Assembly (NCBI GenBank): GCA_900317905.1
Contig: ONIN01000018.1
Location: 1-49,948 of the forward strand
Source: an uncultured Eubacteriales bacterium
GTDB taxonomy: Bacteria; Bacillota; Clostridia; Oscillospirales; Oscillospiraceae
DNA: 49,948 nucleotides
Reading direction: 5' to 3'
The translations under genes and the position numbers were made by a program. The notes beneath the pieces are model-generated. The model was not told the origin of the DNA and made no database searches. It saw only the letters and a program-made list of their open reading frames with translations. Shown here one piece after another: positions 40,191 to 48,131 of this stretch (positions are counted from its first letter, which is position 1; each line of letters starts with the position of its first letter).

Positions 40191-40993
40191 GCAGCCTTCT
40201 CACCGCACCGTTTCTGAAAGAGATGGTGCGCACGGTCTCGGATATGTATGCCCGGGGCTGGGACGAGCGCAACGGCGGCAACGTCTCGCTGCTGCTGACG
40301 GAGGACGAGGTCGCGCCCTATCTGGACGGCGTGCTTCGGGAGATCCCCACCGGATTTGAAGCGCCGGCACTGGAGGGACGGTATCTGCTCCTCACCGGCA
40401 CGGGGAAGTATTTCCGGAACGTGCAGTTTCAGCCGGAGGAATGTCTCGGCCTGATCCGGCTCACGGAGCAGGGGAGGACTGCTCAGCTGCTCTGGGGCTT
40501 TTCCGACGGCGGCAGCTTCACCAGTGAGCTTCCCGCCCATGCACTGAGCCACGCGGCGCGGCTGTCGGCAGATCCGAACCATCGGGTGGTGCTCCACTGT
40601 CACCCCACGAATCTGCTGGCCATGACCTATGTGCACACGCTGGACGAGCGGGAATTTACCCGCACCCTCTGGCGGATGGGCACCGAATGCATCGCCGTGT
40701 TCCCGGAGGGCCTCGGCGTCCTGCCCTGGATGCTCTGCGGCACCAACGAGATCGGTATTGCCACGGCGGAAAAAATGCGCCGCCACCGGCTGGTGGTCTG
40801 GGCCCAGCACGGGCTCTACGGAGCCGGAAACGCGCTGGATCAGACCTTCGGATTGATCGAAACGGTCGAGAAGGCGGCGGAGGTCTATCTGAAGATCGCC
40901 CATCTGCCGCGGCTGAACACCATCACCGACGAGCAGCTTCGCATCATGGCAGACGCCTGGGGCTATCACCCGCCCGCCGGCTGGCTCGACTGA
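40187..40993 (+). CDS. rhaD: Rhamnulose-1-phosphate aldolase
   Basis: 268 residues, a class II aldolase. GWDERNGGNVSLLL (about 25-38) is the RhaD phosphate-site signature. Zinc ligands are the two His of HCHPTN (about 142-147) and the His of WAQHGLYG (about 206-213). It splits L-rhamnulose-1-phosphate into dihydroxyacetone phosphate and L-lactaldehyde. ATG 40187 overlaps the symporter stop. The isomerase (rhaA) and kinase (rhaB) are not in this operon, so they must be elsewhere or the substrate differs slightly. Confidence 0.87.
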   Translation: MSSLLTAPFLKEMVRTVSDMYARGWDERNGGNVSLLLTEDEVAPYLDGVLREIPTGFEAPALEGRYLLLTGTGKYFRNVQFQPEECLGLIRLTEQGRTAQLLWGFSDGGSFTSELPAHALSHAARLSADPNHRVVLHCHPTNLLAMTYVHTLDEREFTRTLWRMGTECIAVFPEGLGVLPWMLCGTNEIGIATAEKMRRHRLVVWAQHGLYGAGNALDQTFGLIETVEKAAEVYLKIAHLPRLNTITDEQLRIMADAWGYHPPAGWLD

Positions 40994-41013
40994 GGAAAAG
41001 AACCATCGGATTC

Positions 41014-41042
41014 TTTACAAACCGGGCGGGCTATGGTATATT
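41014..41042 (+). promoter_or_regulatory. Rubrerythrin promoter
   Basis: TTTACA (41014-41019), a 17-bp spacer and TATATT (41037-41042). No clear PerR box was found. Confidence 0.6.
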
Positions 41043-41108
41043 TGAACCACGGTGATTTACATAGTAAAATGACTCGTAATAAAATTTTTTTACAGGAGGA
41101 AATGTAAA

Positions 41109-41675
41109 ATGACGAAATGGGTATGCAGCGTTTGCGGTTACGTTCACGAAGGCGATACGCCCCCCGAGTTCTGCCCGGTATGTAAGGTTCCCGCCGAGAA
41201 GTTTGTGAAGCAGGAGGGCGAGATGTCCTGGGCTGCCGAGCATGTTGTCGGCGTCGGCAAGGTTTTCGGTGAGGACGTCCCCGCCGAAGTGCGCGAAGAG
41301 ATCATCGCCGGTCTGCGCTCCAACTTCGAGGGCGAGTGCTCCGAGGTCGGTATGTATCTGGCCATGGGCCGCGTTGCCGCCCGCGAGGGTTATCCCGAGA
41401 TCGCTCTCTACTGGGAGAAGGCCGCTTACGAAGAGGCTGACCACGCCTCCAGATTCGCCGAGCTGCTGGGCGAGGTCATCACCGACAGCACCAAGAAGAA
41501 TCTGCAGATGCGCGTCGACGCCGAGTGCGGCGCCACCCAGGGCAAGACCGATCTGGCCAAGCTCTGCAAGAAGTACAACCTGGACGCTCTCCACGACACC
41601 ATCCATGAGATGGCCCGCGACGAAGCACGCCACGGCAAGGCCTTCAAGGGTCTGCTGGAGCGTTACTTCAAGTAA
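41109..41675 (+). CDS. Reverse rubrerythrin
   Basis: 188 residues. The rubredoxin-like domain is at the N-terminus ([23 protein letters not shown]6/C9/C22/C25), ahead of the four-helix di-iron domain (about 55-188) with [24 protein letters not shown] and [19 protein letters not shown]. This reversed order defines revRbr, an NADH-linked peroxide and oxygen reductase of strict anaerobes. ATG 41109 follows ACAGGAGG. A small rubredoxin follows after 26 bases and may be its electron donor. Confidence 0.93.
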   Translation: MTKWVCSVCGYVHEGDTPPEFCPVCKVPAEKFVKQEGEMSWAAEHVVGVGKVFGEDVPAEVREEIIAGLRSNFEGECSEVGMYLAMGRVAAREGYPEIALYWEKAAYEEADHASRFAELLGEVITDSTKKNLQMRVDAECGATQGKTDLAKLCKKYNLDALHDTIHEMARDEARHGKAFKGLLERYFK

Positions 41676-41701
41676 GAAAAATCTAACAGGAGGAAATCCA
41701 A

Positions 41702-41833
41702 ATGAAATACGTTTGCACCGTTTGCGGTTGGGTTTATGACGAAGAGGAAGCCGGCGTGAAGTGGGAAGATCTGCCCGCTGATTTCGTCTGCGAGCTCTGC
41801 GGCGTCGGCAAGGACATGTTCGAGGCCGAGTAA
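41702..41833 (+). CDS. Short rubredoxin
   Basis: 43 residues. [14 protein letters not shown] and [16 protein letters not shown] give the two CxxC knuckles of rubredoxin (C5, C8, C31, C34). The usual length is 52-54; the loop between the knuckles lacks about ten residues and CPxCG reads CELCG. It carries one electron on a single iron in the cytoplasm. ATG 41702 follows AGGAGG. The pair with revRbr suggests peroxide defence. A terminator follows. Confidence 0.9.
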   Translation: MKYVCTVCGWVYDEEEAGVKWEDLPADFVCELCGVGKDMFEAE

Positions 41834-41846
41834 ACCGAATCAAACC

Positions 41847-41886
41847 AAATCGGCCTTCCGCTGAAATGCGGGAGGCCGATTTTTGT
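41847..41886. terminator. Terminator after rubredoxin
   Basis: Arms 41847-41861 (AAATCGGCCTTCCGC) and 41868-41882 pair over 15 positions with one G-U, ending in TTTTTG. Confidence 0.85.
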
Positions 41887-41894
41887 GTTTTACA

Positions 41895-41923
41895 TTGACA
41901 GAGAAAGCGTTGTGTGCTATTTT
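41895..41923 (+). promoter_or_regulatory. Promoter of the DUF805 gene
   Basis: TTGACA (41895-41900), a 17-bp spacer and TATTTT (41918-41923). Confidence 0.65.
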
Positions 41924-41972
41924 GAAACCACCGGGAGAGCCCGGGAATTCAAAGAGATTGGAGCGCGAGAAC

Positions 41973-42386
41973 ATGACATTCGGCGAATCGATCAAAACCG
42001 TATTCAGCAAATACGTGGACTTTGAGGGGCGCGCCCGCAGAAGTGAGTACTGGTACTTCACGTTGTTCATTTTCATTCTGGACGCTGTGCTCTGGCTGCT
42101 GGGACATCTGGTCAGCGCGAAGTTCGGCAACACGCTCATGTCGCTGGTGTCCCTCGCGATCTTCCTGCCCAGCCTGGGTGTGGCGGTCCGGCGTCTGCAC
42201 GACATCGGCAAGAGCGGCTGGTGGGTGCTGATCAGCATCACGATCATCGGCTTGCTGCTGCTGGTCTTCTGGTGGGTCCAGGACAGTCAGGACGGCGAGA
42301 ACGAGTACGGCCCCAACCCCAAGGGAGTCATCGGCCGCAGCGAGATCGAAGAAAACGCGAGGAAAAAGTGGGAGCAGGATTCCTGA
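41973..42386 (+). CDS. DUF805 membrane protein
   Basis: 137 residues. RARRSEYWYFTLF near the start and VAVRRLHDIGKSGWWVLI in the middle are DUF805 hallmarks, with three membrane helices and a charged tail ending in NPKGV and a polar segment. Function is unknown. ATG 41973 follows GGAG at spacing 9. Monocistronic, with its own promoter and a strong terminator. Confidence 0.9.
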   Translation: MTFGESIKTVFSKYVDFEGRARRSEYWYFTLFIFILDAVLWLLGHLVSAKFGNTLMSLVSLAIFLPSLGVAVRRLHDIGKSGWWVLISITIIGLLLLVFWWVQDSQDGENEYGPNPKGVIGRSEIEENARKKWEQDS

Positions 42387-42396
42387 ACGAACCAAA

Positions 42397-42426
42397 AACC
42401 GCGCTGCTCTGGTGAGCGGCGCGGTT
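42397..42426. terminator. Bidirectional terminator
   Basis: AACCGCGCTGCTC (42397-42409) and GAGCGGCGCGGTT (42414-42426) pair over 13 positions with one G-U, loop TGGT, between convergent genes. Confidence 0.85.
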
Positions 42427-42435
42427 CTTCTGTGT

Positions 42436-43056
42436 TTATTTTTGCAGCGTCTCGCAGTAGGCGCGGACGTCGAAGGGCTCCGGGGTACTGTCGGCTCTGA
42501 GATAGAGCGGATGGTGGGGATGCCCGGCCTTGGAGCGTTTTCCGAAGGTGTACCATTCGGCCCCTGCCTCCTCACCGGCGGCGATCATATCCAGAAGCGC
42601 AGGGATCAGATAGCCGCGCTTTTCAATCAGCGTGCCCCAGGCGGCCCAGACGGCCGGACGGCGGCCCTCGGTGTAGAGCCCCAGCACATACCGCCAGGCG
42701 GCCATGTTCTCCCGGTGGAGATCGGCATTGAAGCTCTGATCCATGGCGTTGGGATCCGTGGCTCTCTGGGCGTAGACATTGAACATGATGAAGCTGTCAT
42801 AGCCGTTGTTTCCGGCGATGCGCTCTACGCTTTTCAAGGTGTTGTCCAGATCCCCCGGCCGGGCGGTGGAGGGGTTGATGCCGATGCAGATCAGCGGATT
42901 CTCTCCGCGGGTGCCAAGGATGTAACGGTATTCGGTGTAAAAGGACGGAACATAGAGCCAGTGGCTTGCGTCATAATCCCTGGGCGTCTCATCCTGGAGC
43001 GCCTCGGAAAAGGGAACCAGCTCCACAGTCTGGCTCGCGCCGATGGGAATGTGCAT
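42436..43056 (-). CDS. DUF1643 domain protein
   Basis: 206 residues. YRYILGTRGENPLICIGINP then STA (about 43-65) and YDSFIMFNVYAQRATDPNAM (about 84-103) identify DUF1643, a family related in fold to uracil-DNA-glycosylase-like proteins but without shown activity. ATG 43056 follows AGGAGGA. Single gene, convergent with DUF805. Confidence 0.87.
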   Translation of the reverse strand: MHIPIGASQTVELVPFSEALQDETPRDYDASHWLYVPSFYTEYRYILGTRGENPLICIGINPSTARPGDLDNTLKSVERIAGNNGYDSFIMFNVYAQRATDPNAMDQSFNADLHRENMAAWRYVLGLYTEGRRPAVWAAWGTLIEKRGYLIPALLDMIAAGEEAGAEWYTFGKRSKAGHPHHPLYLRADSTPEPFDVRAYCETLQK

Positions 43057-43207
43057 ACTCGTTCCTCCTGTCGGTTTTTGAAAAATTTTATCATACCGGC
43101 TTTCGGAAATCAACATTCCCCATCTGAAAAAAGTATTGCTTTTTAAGTTTGCGCTTAAGTTCGGGTGGTAGGCTAAAGCCAGAATCCAACAAACGGAGGA
43201 AATGAAT

Positions 43208-44488
43208 ATGAAACGATTGAAATCCATATTGGCAGTTTTTCTGATCCTGCTTTTGGCCGTCGGCATGACGGCCTGCGGCTCCGGCAGCACCGAAGCGGAA
43301 GATACCACCTCGGAGGTGGCAGAGGACGTCGCCAAAACCGTCGAGCCTGTGGAGGCTGTCACTACCGCTGCGAACACCACCGCTGACGGCGCCATCGACG
43401 CCACGGATCTGTTTTCGGACCGGGATCTGACCCAGACCGCCGATCTCTCTGAGGCAAAGACCCTGACTGTCTCCGACGGGGAGATCGTCAAGATCACCGA
43501 CGCCGGCGTCTATGTGATCAGCGGCAGCGCCACCGACGCGCAGATTCTGGTGGAGGCGGCGGAGGACGCCAAGGTGCAGCTGGTGCTGGACGGCGTCAGC
43601 ATCACGAACACCTCTGCTCCCTGCATCTATGTGAAGAGCGCGGATAAGGTGTTCGTCACCACCACCGACAGCGAAAACAGCCTCTCCGTCACCGGAACCT
43701 TCACCGCCGACGGCACCACCAACACCGACGCGGTCATCTTCTCGAAATCCGACCTGACCCTGAACGGTCTCGGCACCCTGACCATTGAATCCACGGACAA
43801 CGGAATCACCACCAAGGACGATATGAAGATCACCGGCGGCACCATTGACATCACCTGCGTCTCCGATGCGCTGGAGGCCAATGACTCCATCTCCGTGGCG
43901 GAGGGCAGCATCACCATCAGCTCTCAGAACAACGGCTTGAATGCCTCCGACGATGACGACGACACCACCGGCTGGGTCTATCTCTGCGGCGGCTCCATGG
44001 ACATCACCGCGAGCAACAACGGCGTCAAGGCTGCCACCATCGTCCAGATCGACGGCGGTGTGCTCACCATCCAGGCCAATGAGGGCATCGAGGCCACCTG
44101 CGTCCAGATCAACGGCGGTACCATCGACATCACCGCCGCAGACGACGGCATCAACGCCGGACAGAAGTCCAGCGCCTACAGCCCCGTCATTGAGATCAAC
44201 GGCGGAGACATCACCGTGAACATGGGCCAGGGCGACACCGACGCCATCGACTCCAACGGCGCCATCGTGGTGAGCGGCGGCACCATCAGCATCACCGCAC
44301 AGTCCCCCTTCGACTATGACACCACCGGCACCTACAACGGCGGCACCATCATCGTCAACGGCGAGACCGTCAATGCCATCACCAACCAGATGATGGGCGG
44401 CCCCGGCATGATGGGCGACGGTATGCAGCCCGGCGGGATGCCTCAGGGCGGTATGCCCCAGGGCGGCCCCGGCGGCCACAGAGGATAA
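43208..44488 (+). CDS. DUF4353-type carbohydrate-binding lipoprotein
   Basis: 426 residues. A lipoprotein signal (about 1-22) ending GMTACGSG, so Cys is lipidated and the protein sits on the outer face of the membrane. A low-complexity Ala/Thr/Glu linker is followed by a right-handed parallel beta-helix of repeated turns such as TGGTIDI, INGGTIDITA and SGGTISITA (about 85-385). The tail is Gly/Met/Pro-rich with GGMPQGGMPQGGPGG. This matches DUF4353, called carbohydrate-binding. ATG 43208 is 7 bases after GGAGGA; ATG 43202 is too close to it. Confidence 0.88.
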   Translation: MKRLKSILAVFLILLLAVGMTACGSGSTEAEDTTSEVAEDVAKTVEPVEAVTTAANTTADGAIDATDLFSDRDLTQTADLSEAKTLTVSDGEIVKITDAGVYVISGSATDAQILVEAAEDAKVQLVLDGVSITNTSAPCIYVKSADKVFVTTTDSENSLSVTGTFTADGTTNTDAVIFSKSDLTLNGLGTLTIESTDNGITTKDDMKITGGTIDITCVSDALEANDSISVAEGSITISSQNNGLNASDDDDDTTGWVYLCGGSMDITASNNGVKAATIVQIDGGVLTIQANEGIEATCVQINGGTIDITAADDGINAGQKSSAYSPVIEINGGDITVNMGQGDTDAIDSNGAIVVSGGTISITAQSPFDYDTTGTYNGGTIIVNGETVNAITNQMMGGPGMMGDGMQPGGMPQGGMPQGGPGGHRG

Positions 44489-44504
44489 CCGAATCTGAAT
44501 ACAG

Positions 44505-44538
44505 GCTTCCCCGACTTTTCGCCGGGGAAGCTCGTATT
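44505..44538 (+). terminator. Terminator after the lipoprotein gene
   Basis: GCTTCCCCG (44505-44513) pairs with CGGGGAAGC (44523-44531), followed by TCGTATTTT. Confidence 0.8.
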
Positions 44539-44560
44539 TTCTGCCTTTTTAAGCTTTTGC

Positions 44561-44589
44561 TTGACGTTTTGCGAATCTGGTTATAAACT
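44561..44589 (+). promoter_or_regulatory. Promoter of the UbiB-like kinase gene
   Basis: TTGACG (44561-44566), a 17-bp spacer and TAAACT (44584-44589). Confidence 0.6.
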
Positions 44590-44628
44590 AAAAAAGTTGA
44601 GATATTTTGGGATAAGTGAGGAAACCCT

Positions 44629-46059
44629 ATGGATAATAAAACTGCGAAAAACGGAACCCTCAGCGACGCCAAGCGTCTGGGCGAGATTCTGACCGCTGCC
44701 TACCGGCACAAGATGCTGCAGGGGATCACGCCGGAGAAGGTCTGCGCCATGTTCAAGGATCTGGGCACCGCCTTCATCAAGACCGGCCAGCTTCTGAGCC
44801 TGCACCCCGAGGTGCTGCCGAAGGAATACTGCAAGGCGCTGGAGTCTCTGCGCAATGACGCCCCCAGCATCACCGCCATGCAGATCCGTGAGATCATCTC
44901 CGAAGAATACGGCAAGCCCTGGGATCAGGTGTTCAAGCGCATCGCCGGCATCCCTGTGGGCTCCGCCTCCATCGCCCAGGTGCACGAGGCCTGGCTGCTG
45001 GACGGCACCCGCGTGGCGCTGAAGATCCAGCGGCCCAACAGCTACCAGCTGATGGAGCAGGACATCCGCCTTCTGAAGCGGGCCATGGCCATGCTGAAGC
45101 TCAAACAGCTGGAGAGCATCATGTGGCTGGTGAACAACGCCCTGGACGAGACCTGGCGGGTTGCCCAGCTGGAGATGGACTTCCGGCAGGAGGCAAAGAA
45201 CATCGATCGGATCCGCGAAATTCTCGAACCCATGGAGTACGCCTACGCCCCCAAGGTCTATCACGAATACACCACGAAAAACGTGCTGGTCATGGAGTTC
45301 ATCGACGGTTATGAGCTCACCGACCACGAGGGCCTCCGGGCCGCCGGCTACGATCTCAGCGAGATCTGCCAGAAGCTGATCCGCAGCTACATCAAGCAGT
45401 GGGCGGAGGATCTGTTCTTCCAGGCCGACCCCCACGCCGGCAACATCCGCATCCGGGACGGTCAGGTGGTCTGGCTGGATCTTGGCATGATGGGTGCCCT
45501 CACGGAGCGGGAAGCCGAGGCGCTGCACCATTGTATGCACGGCATCTGGAAAAACGATGTGCCGGAGTTCACCGAGTGGGGACTGGTGCTCTTTGGCTAT
45601 TCCCCCAATCACCCGGCCAAGCCCTATCTGGAACAGGATTTCACCGCCTTTTTGGACAAGTACCGCGTCCAGTCCATCCGGGAGATGAACGAGACCGGCG
45701 ATGTGTTCGTGGATATGATCAACATCGGCGCCAAGTATAACATCGAGATCCCCATGTCCCTGACCATGTACGGCCGCAGTCTGCTGGTCATGGAGGGCAC
45801 GGTCTCCAATCTGGATGACAAGACGGACCTGGCTGACATCATCGGCAAGCATCTGGCGGCATACGCCATCGGTGACGGCCCTGCGGGCCGCGTTGCCAGA
45901 AAGCTCAGCCACAACAAGCTTTGCTCCGGCGGAAGACTGCGCCACAACGGCCATGCCCCTGCCACCGATGAGGAGCGCTCCGACCGGGAGCTGCTCACTG
46001 AGGAAGAGTTCCAGATCCTCGCGGAGAGCGGTTCCGATGTCTGGACTTCGGAGCTCTGA
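44629..46059 (+). CDS. ABC1/AarF/UbiB family atypical kinase
   Basis: 476 residues. FIKTGQLLSLHPEVLPKEYC holds the KxGQ motif unique to UbiB kinases. GSASIAQVHEA replaces the P-loop, VALKIQRP supplies the Lys, QADPHAGNIRI the catalytic loop, and WLDLGMMG the metal Asp. The C-terminal membrane helices of longer family members are absent and the protein ends in an acidic tail. In respiring cells UbiB aids ubiquinone synthesis; a Clostridia anaerobe lacks that pathway, so the role here is unknown. ATG 44629 follows GTGAGG. Confidence 0.9.
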   Translation: MDNKTAKNGTLSDAKRLGEILTAAYRHKMLQGITPEKVCAMFKDLGTAFIKTGQLLSLHPEVLPKEYCKALESLRNDAPSITAMQIREIISEEYGKPWDQVFKRIAGIPVGSASIAQVHEAWLLDGTRVALKIQRPNSYQLMEQDIRLLKRAMAMLKLKQLESIMWLVNNALDETWRVAQLEMDFRQEAKNIDRIREILEPMEYAYAPKVYHEYTTKNVLVMEFIDGYELTDHEGLRAAGYDLSEICQKLIRSYIKQWAEDLFFQADPHAGNIRIRDGQVVWLDLGMMGALTEREAEALHHCMHGIWKNDVPEFTEWGLVLFGYSPNHPAKPYLEQDFTAFLDKYRVQSIREMNETGDVFVDMINIGAKYNIEIPMSLTMYGRSLLVMEGTVSNLDDKTDLADIIGKHLAAYAIGDGPAGRVARKLSHNKLCSGGRLRHNGHAPATDEERSDRELLTEEEFQILAESGSDVWTSEL

Positions 46060-46076
46060 GTAACATACAATAAAAC

Positions 46077-46104
46077 ATCCGGATCTGCGAAAGCGGATCC
46101 GGAT
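46077..46104. terminator. Bidirectional terminator between the kinase and ger genes
   Basis: ATCCGGATCTGC (46077-46088) pairs with GCGGATCCGGAT (46093-46104) with one G-U. It abuts the gerAB stop and has T-rich flanks. Confidence 0.8.
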
Positions 46105-47145
46105 TTATCGTTTTTTAGGAAGGAGAAGAAAGACGGTCACGGAGATGGTGAGCGCCAGTGTGGCAATGGGGACGATCTGCTCTGACCAGAGGGTGAGCCG
46201 GAAGGCGGTTTTTCCGAGAACGGAGGCGAAGAGCAGCATCACCAGCGCGCCGGGGAGGACGAACATCCTTCCTGGTTTTTTCGCGGCAAGCTTTGCGGTC
46301 TCCCGGCTGAGCAGGAGCAGCATGGCGAGCATAGCGAAATCCGGCAGCACCCACATTCCCACGATCAGCGCTTCGAACCGCTCAAGGGCGTCGGAGAGAC
46401 TGAGATTCCGCAGCAGTACAAAAAAAGGCTGGCTCAGCTTCGCCGTGACCTCTGCCCCCAGCATCCCAGCTGCCGCTGCGCAGATGGCCGCCGCCGTGAG
46501 ACAAAGCCGCAGCAGCCATCTGAGCTGTTTCCGCAGCTTCGGCGCTTCCCCGGTGTGGAAAAAGGCGCTGTAAAACAGCATCCCGCAGCCGAGATTCCAA
46601 AGCGGCACCGCGCCGTGCAGGAGTTTCCCGGGCTTCGGGATCGCTTTCAGTGATGACCAGTCCATCAGCCCCACCGCCGCAATCAGGGTAAGCGCCAGCG
46701 CCGCCGTCAGCACCGGGAGAAAGAACTCCGCCGCCCGAAAAAGCGGCTTTGGGCCGTGGAGCGCAGCGGGAACCGCCATCAGGAGCAGCAGGATCCCGTA
46801 GGGAAGCCACCCGCGAAAGACGTTCATGGCAGTGACAAACCGCGCTGCGCCGCTTCTGAGCAGCACCCCGCCATAGATCCAGAACCACAGCGTCAGCAGC
46901 GCCAACACCACCTGCCCGACCCTGCCACGGTGAGAGAGTTGAGGGCCCAGCGGCCCCTTCCTTCGAACCGGATGCAGCAGCACTGCGAACCCCGCCAGCG
47001 GTGCCATGGCCGCCAGACAGCTGAGCCACGCGCCGCTGCCCGAAAGCCAGCAGGCCCTCCCCGGCAGCAGCCGCAGCAGGGGAGACAGCACCGCCAGCCC
47101 GCCCAGGGCCCAGAATTGCTTTTCCGTCAATCGTTGCTCGTTCAT
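46105..47145 (-). CDS. gerAB: Spore germination protein GerAB (permease-like)
   Basis: 346 residues with about ten membrane helices, of the endospore germination permease (amino-acid transporter-like) family. It starts MNEQRLTEKQFWALGGLAVL. GerAB subunits bind the germinant in the inner spore membrane. ATG 47145 overlaps the gerAC stop by four bases; a longer in-frame reading upstream runs through gerAC and is rejected. The sequence is Ala/Leu-rich and diverged. Last gene of gerAA-gerAC-gerAB. Confidence 0.8.
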   Translation of the reverse strand: MNEQRLTEKQFWALGGLAVLSPLLRLLPGRACWLSGSGAWLSCLAAMAPLAGFAVLLHPVRRKGPLGPQLSHRGRVGQVVLALLTLWFWIYGGVLLRSGAARFVTAMNVFRGWLPYGILLLLMAVPAALHGPKPLFRAAEFFLPVLTAALALTLIAAVGLMDWSSLKAIPKPGKLLHGAVPLWNLGCGMLFYSAFFHTGEAPKLRKQLRWLLRLCLTAAAICAAAAGMLGAEVTAKLSQPFFVLLRNLSLSDALERFEALIVGMWVLPDFAMLAMLLLLSRETAKLAAKKPGRMFVLPGALVMLLFASVLGKTAFRLTLWSEQIVPIATLALTISVTVFLLLPKKR

Positions 47146-48131
47146 TGCGCTGCTCCGGTCAGATCGATGGGATCCATCAGGTCGAGACTCCGGGTGATCC
47201 GGCTGCGCGCCGTGATGGTCAGATCCTCGTCTCCGATTCCGAACAGATCCGCGTCCAGTCTCCGACTTAGGGCAAGCACCCTCTGGATCTGCTCCAAGAC
47301 CGCGTCGGAAAGGGCCTTTTCCAGCCTTCTCCGCTCCCCATCTTCTGTGATGTCGATGGCGCAGTCGTTTTCCGAGAGCTCTGCCCAGAGGGTCAGCTCC
47401 ACACTTCCGCCGGAGATGCTGCATTTGTTTTTTTCCATGGTCACGGTCACGCCCTGAGGCAGCAGAATGTCGCTGCGGCAGGGGAGCGACAGCAGCAGAT
47501 GCACCGCCGGTGCATCCTCCGGCTCGATCCATCCGACGCAGATGCCGTCCTTCAGGATGCCGTACCCCGCCTCACGCAGGGCGCCGTCCCGGATCTCTGC
47601 CGCCGCCAGCAGGGCGCAGCCGGACTCCGACAGCTTCCGCAGCACCTCCCCGCAGGTGTAGGCGTGGCCGCTGCCGTGCTGATCCATGTCCTCTCTGAGG
47701 GCCGTGAGCATGGCGGTCACGTCGGTGCCCTTGCCGCCCAGCTGAATGGCCTCAGTTGCGGAAGCGTTTTTCAGCAGCACCACCGGTGTCCGAAGCCGCA
47801 TGTCGGAGCTCCGCGCCGTGAAATCCAGCGCCGCAGGGATATCCGCGTCCTTGCCCAGCAGCAGGAACTTCGCGTGGGCGTAAAACAGCTCCGCGCTGCC
47901 GGTGCGCTGCTGCATGGCGTCCATGGCCAAACGGATGGAGTCGCCGGAGACAGTCTCTCTGGTTTCTGGGGAAGCCGCGCAGATGCTCAGCGCCACGCCG
48001 GATTCCGCGGCATCCAGCCCCACGGTCTCCACCTGCACCAGAGCGTCGATTGCCCGGGCCTCTGCCCAGACCGACCCGCAGCCGGTCAGCAGCAGCGCCG
48101 CGGCGATGAGGAATAATGGGATGGATCTCAT
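47142..48131 (-). CDS. gerAC: Spore germination lipoprotein GerAC
   Basis: 329 residues. A lipobox LLLTGCGS puts the lipidated Cys near residue 18. The remainder has the Ger(x)C pattern: ARAIDALVQVETVGLDAAES early, AELFYAHAKFLLLGKD (about 88-103) and a C-terminal helix with LFGIGDEDL. GerC proteins sit on the outer face of the spore inner membrane with GerA and GerB. ATG 48131 overlaps the gerAA stop; its own stop overlaps gerAB. Confidence 0.88.
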   Translation of the reverse strand: MRSIPLFLIAAALLLTGCGSVWAEARAIDALVQVETVGLDAAESGVALSICAASPETRETVSGDSIRLAMDAMQQRTGSAELFYAHAKFLLLGKDADIPAALDFTARSSDMRLRTPVVLLKNASATEAIQLGGKGTDVTAMLTALREDMDQHGSGHAYTCGEVLRKLSESGCALLAAAEIRDGALREAGYGILKDGICVGWIEPEDAPAVHLLLSLPCRSDILLPQGVTVTMEKNKCSISGGSVELTLWAELSENDCAIDITEDGERRRLEKALSDAVLEQIQRVLALSRRLDADLFGIGDEDLTITARSRITRSLDLMDPIDLTGAAQ

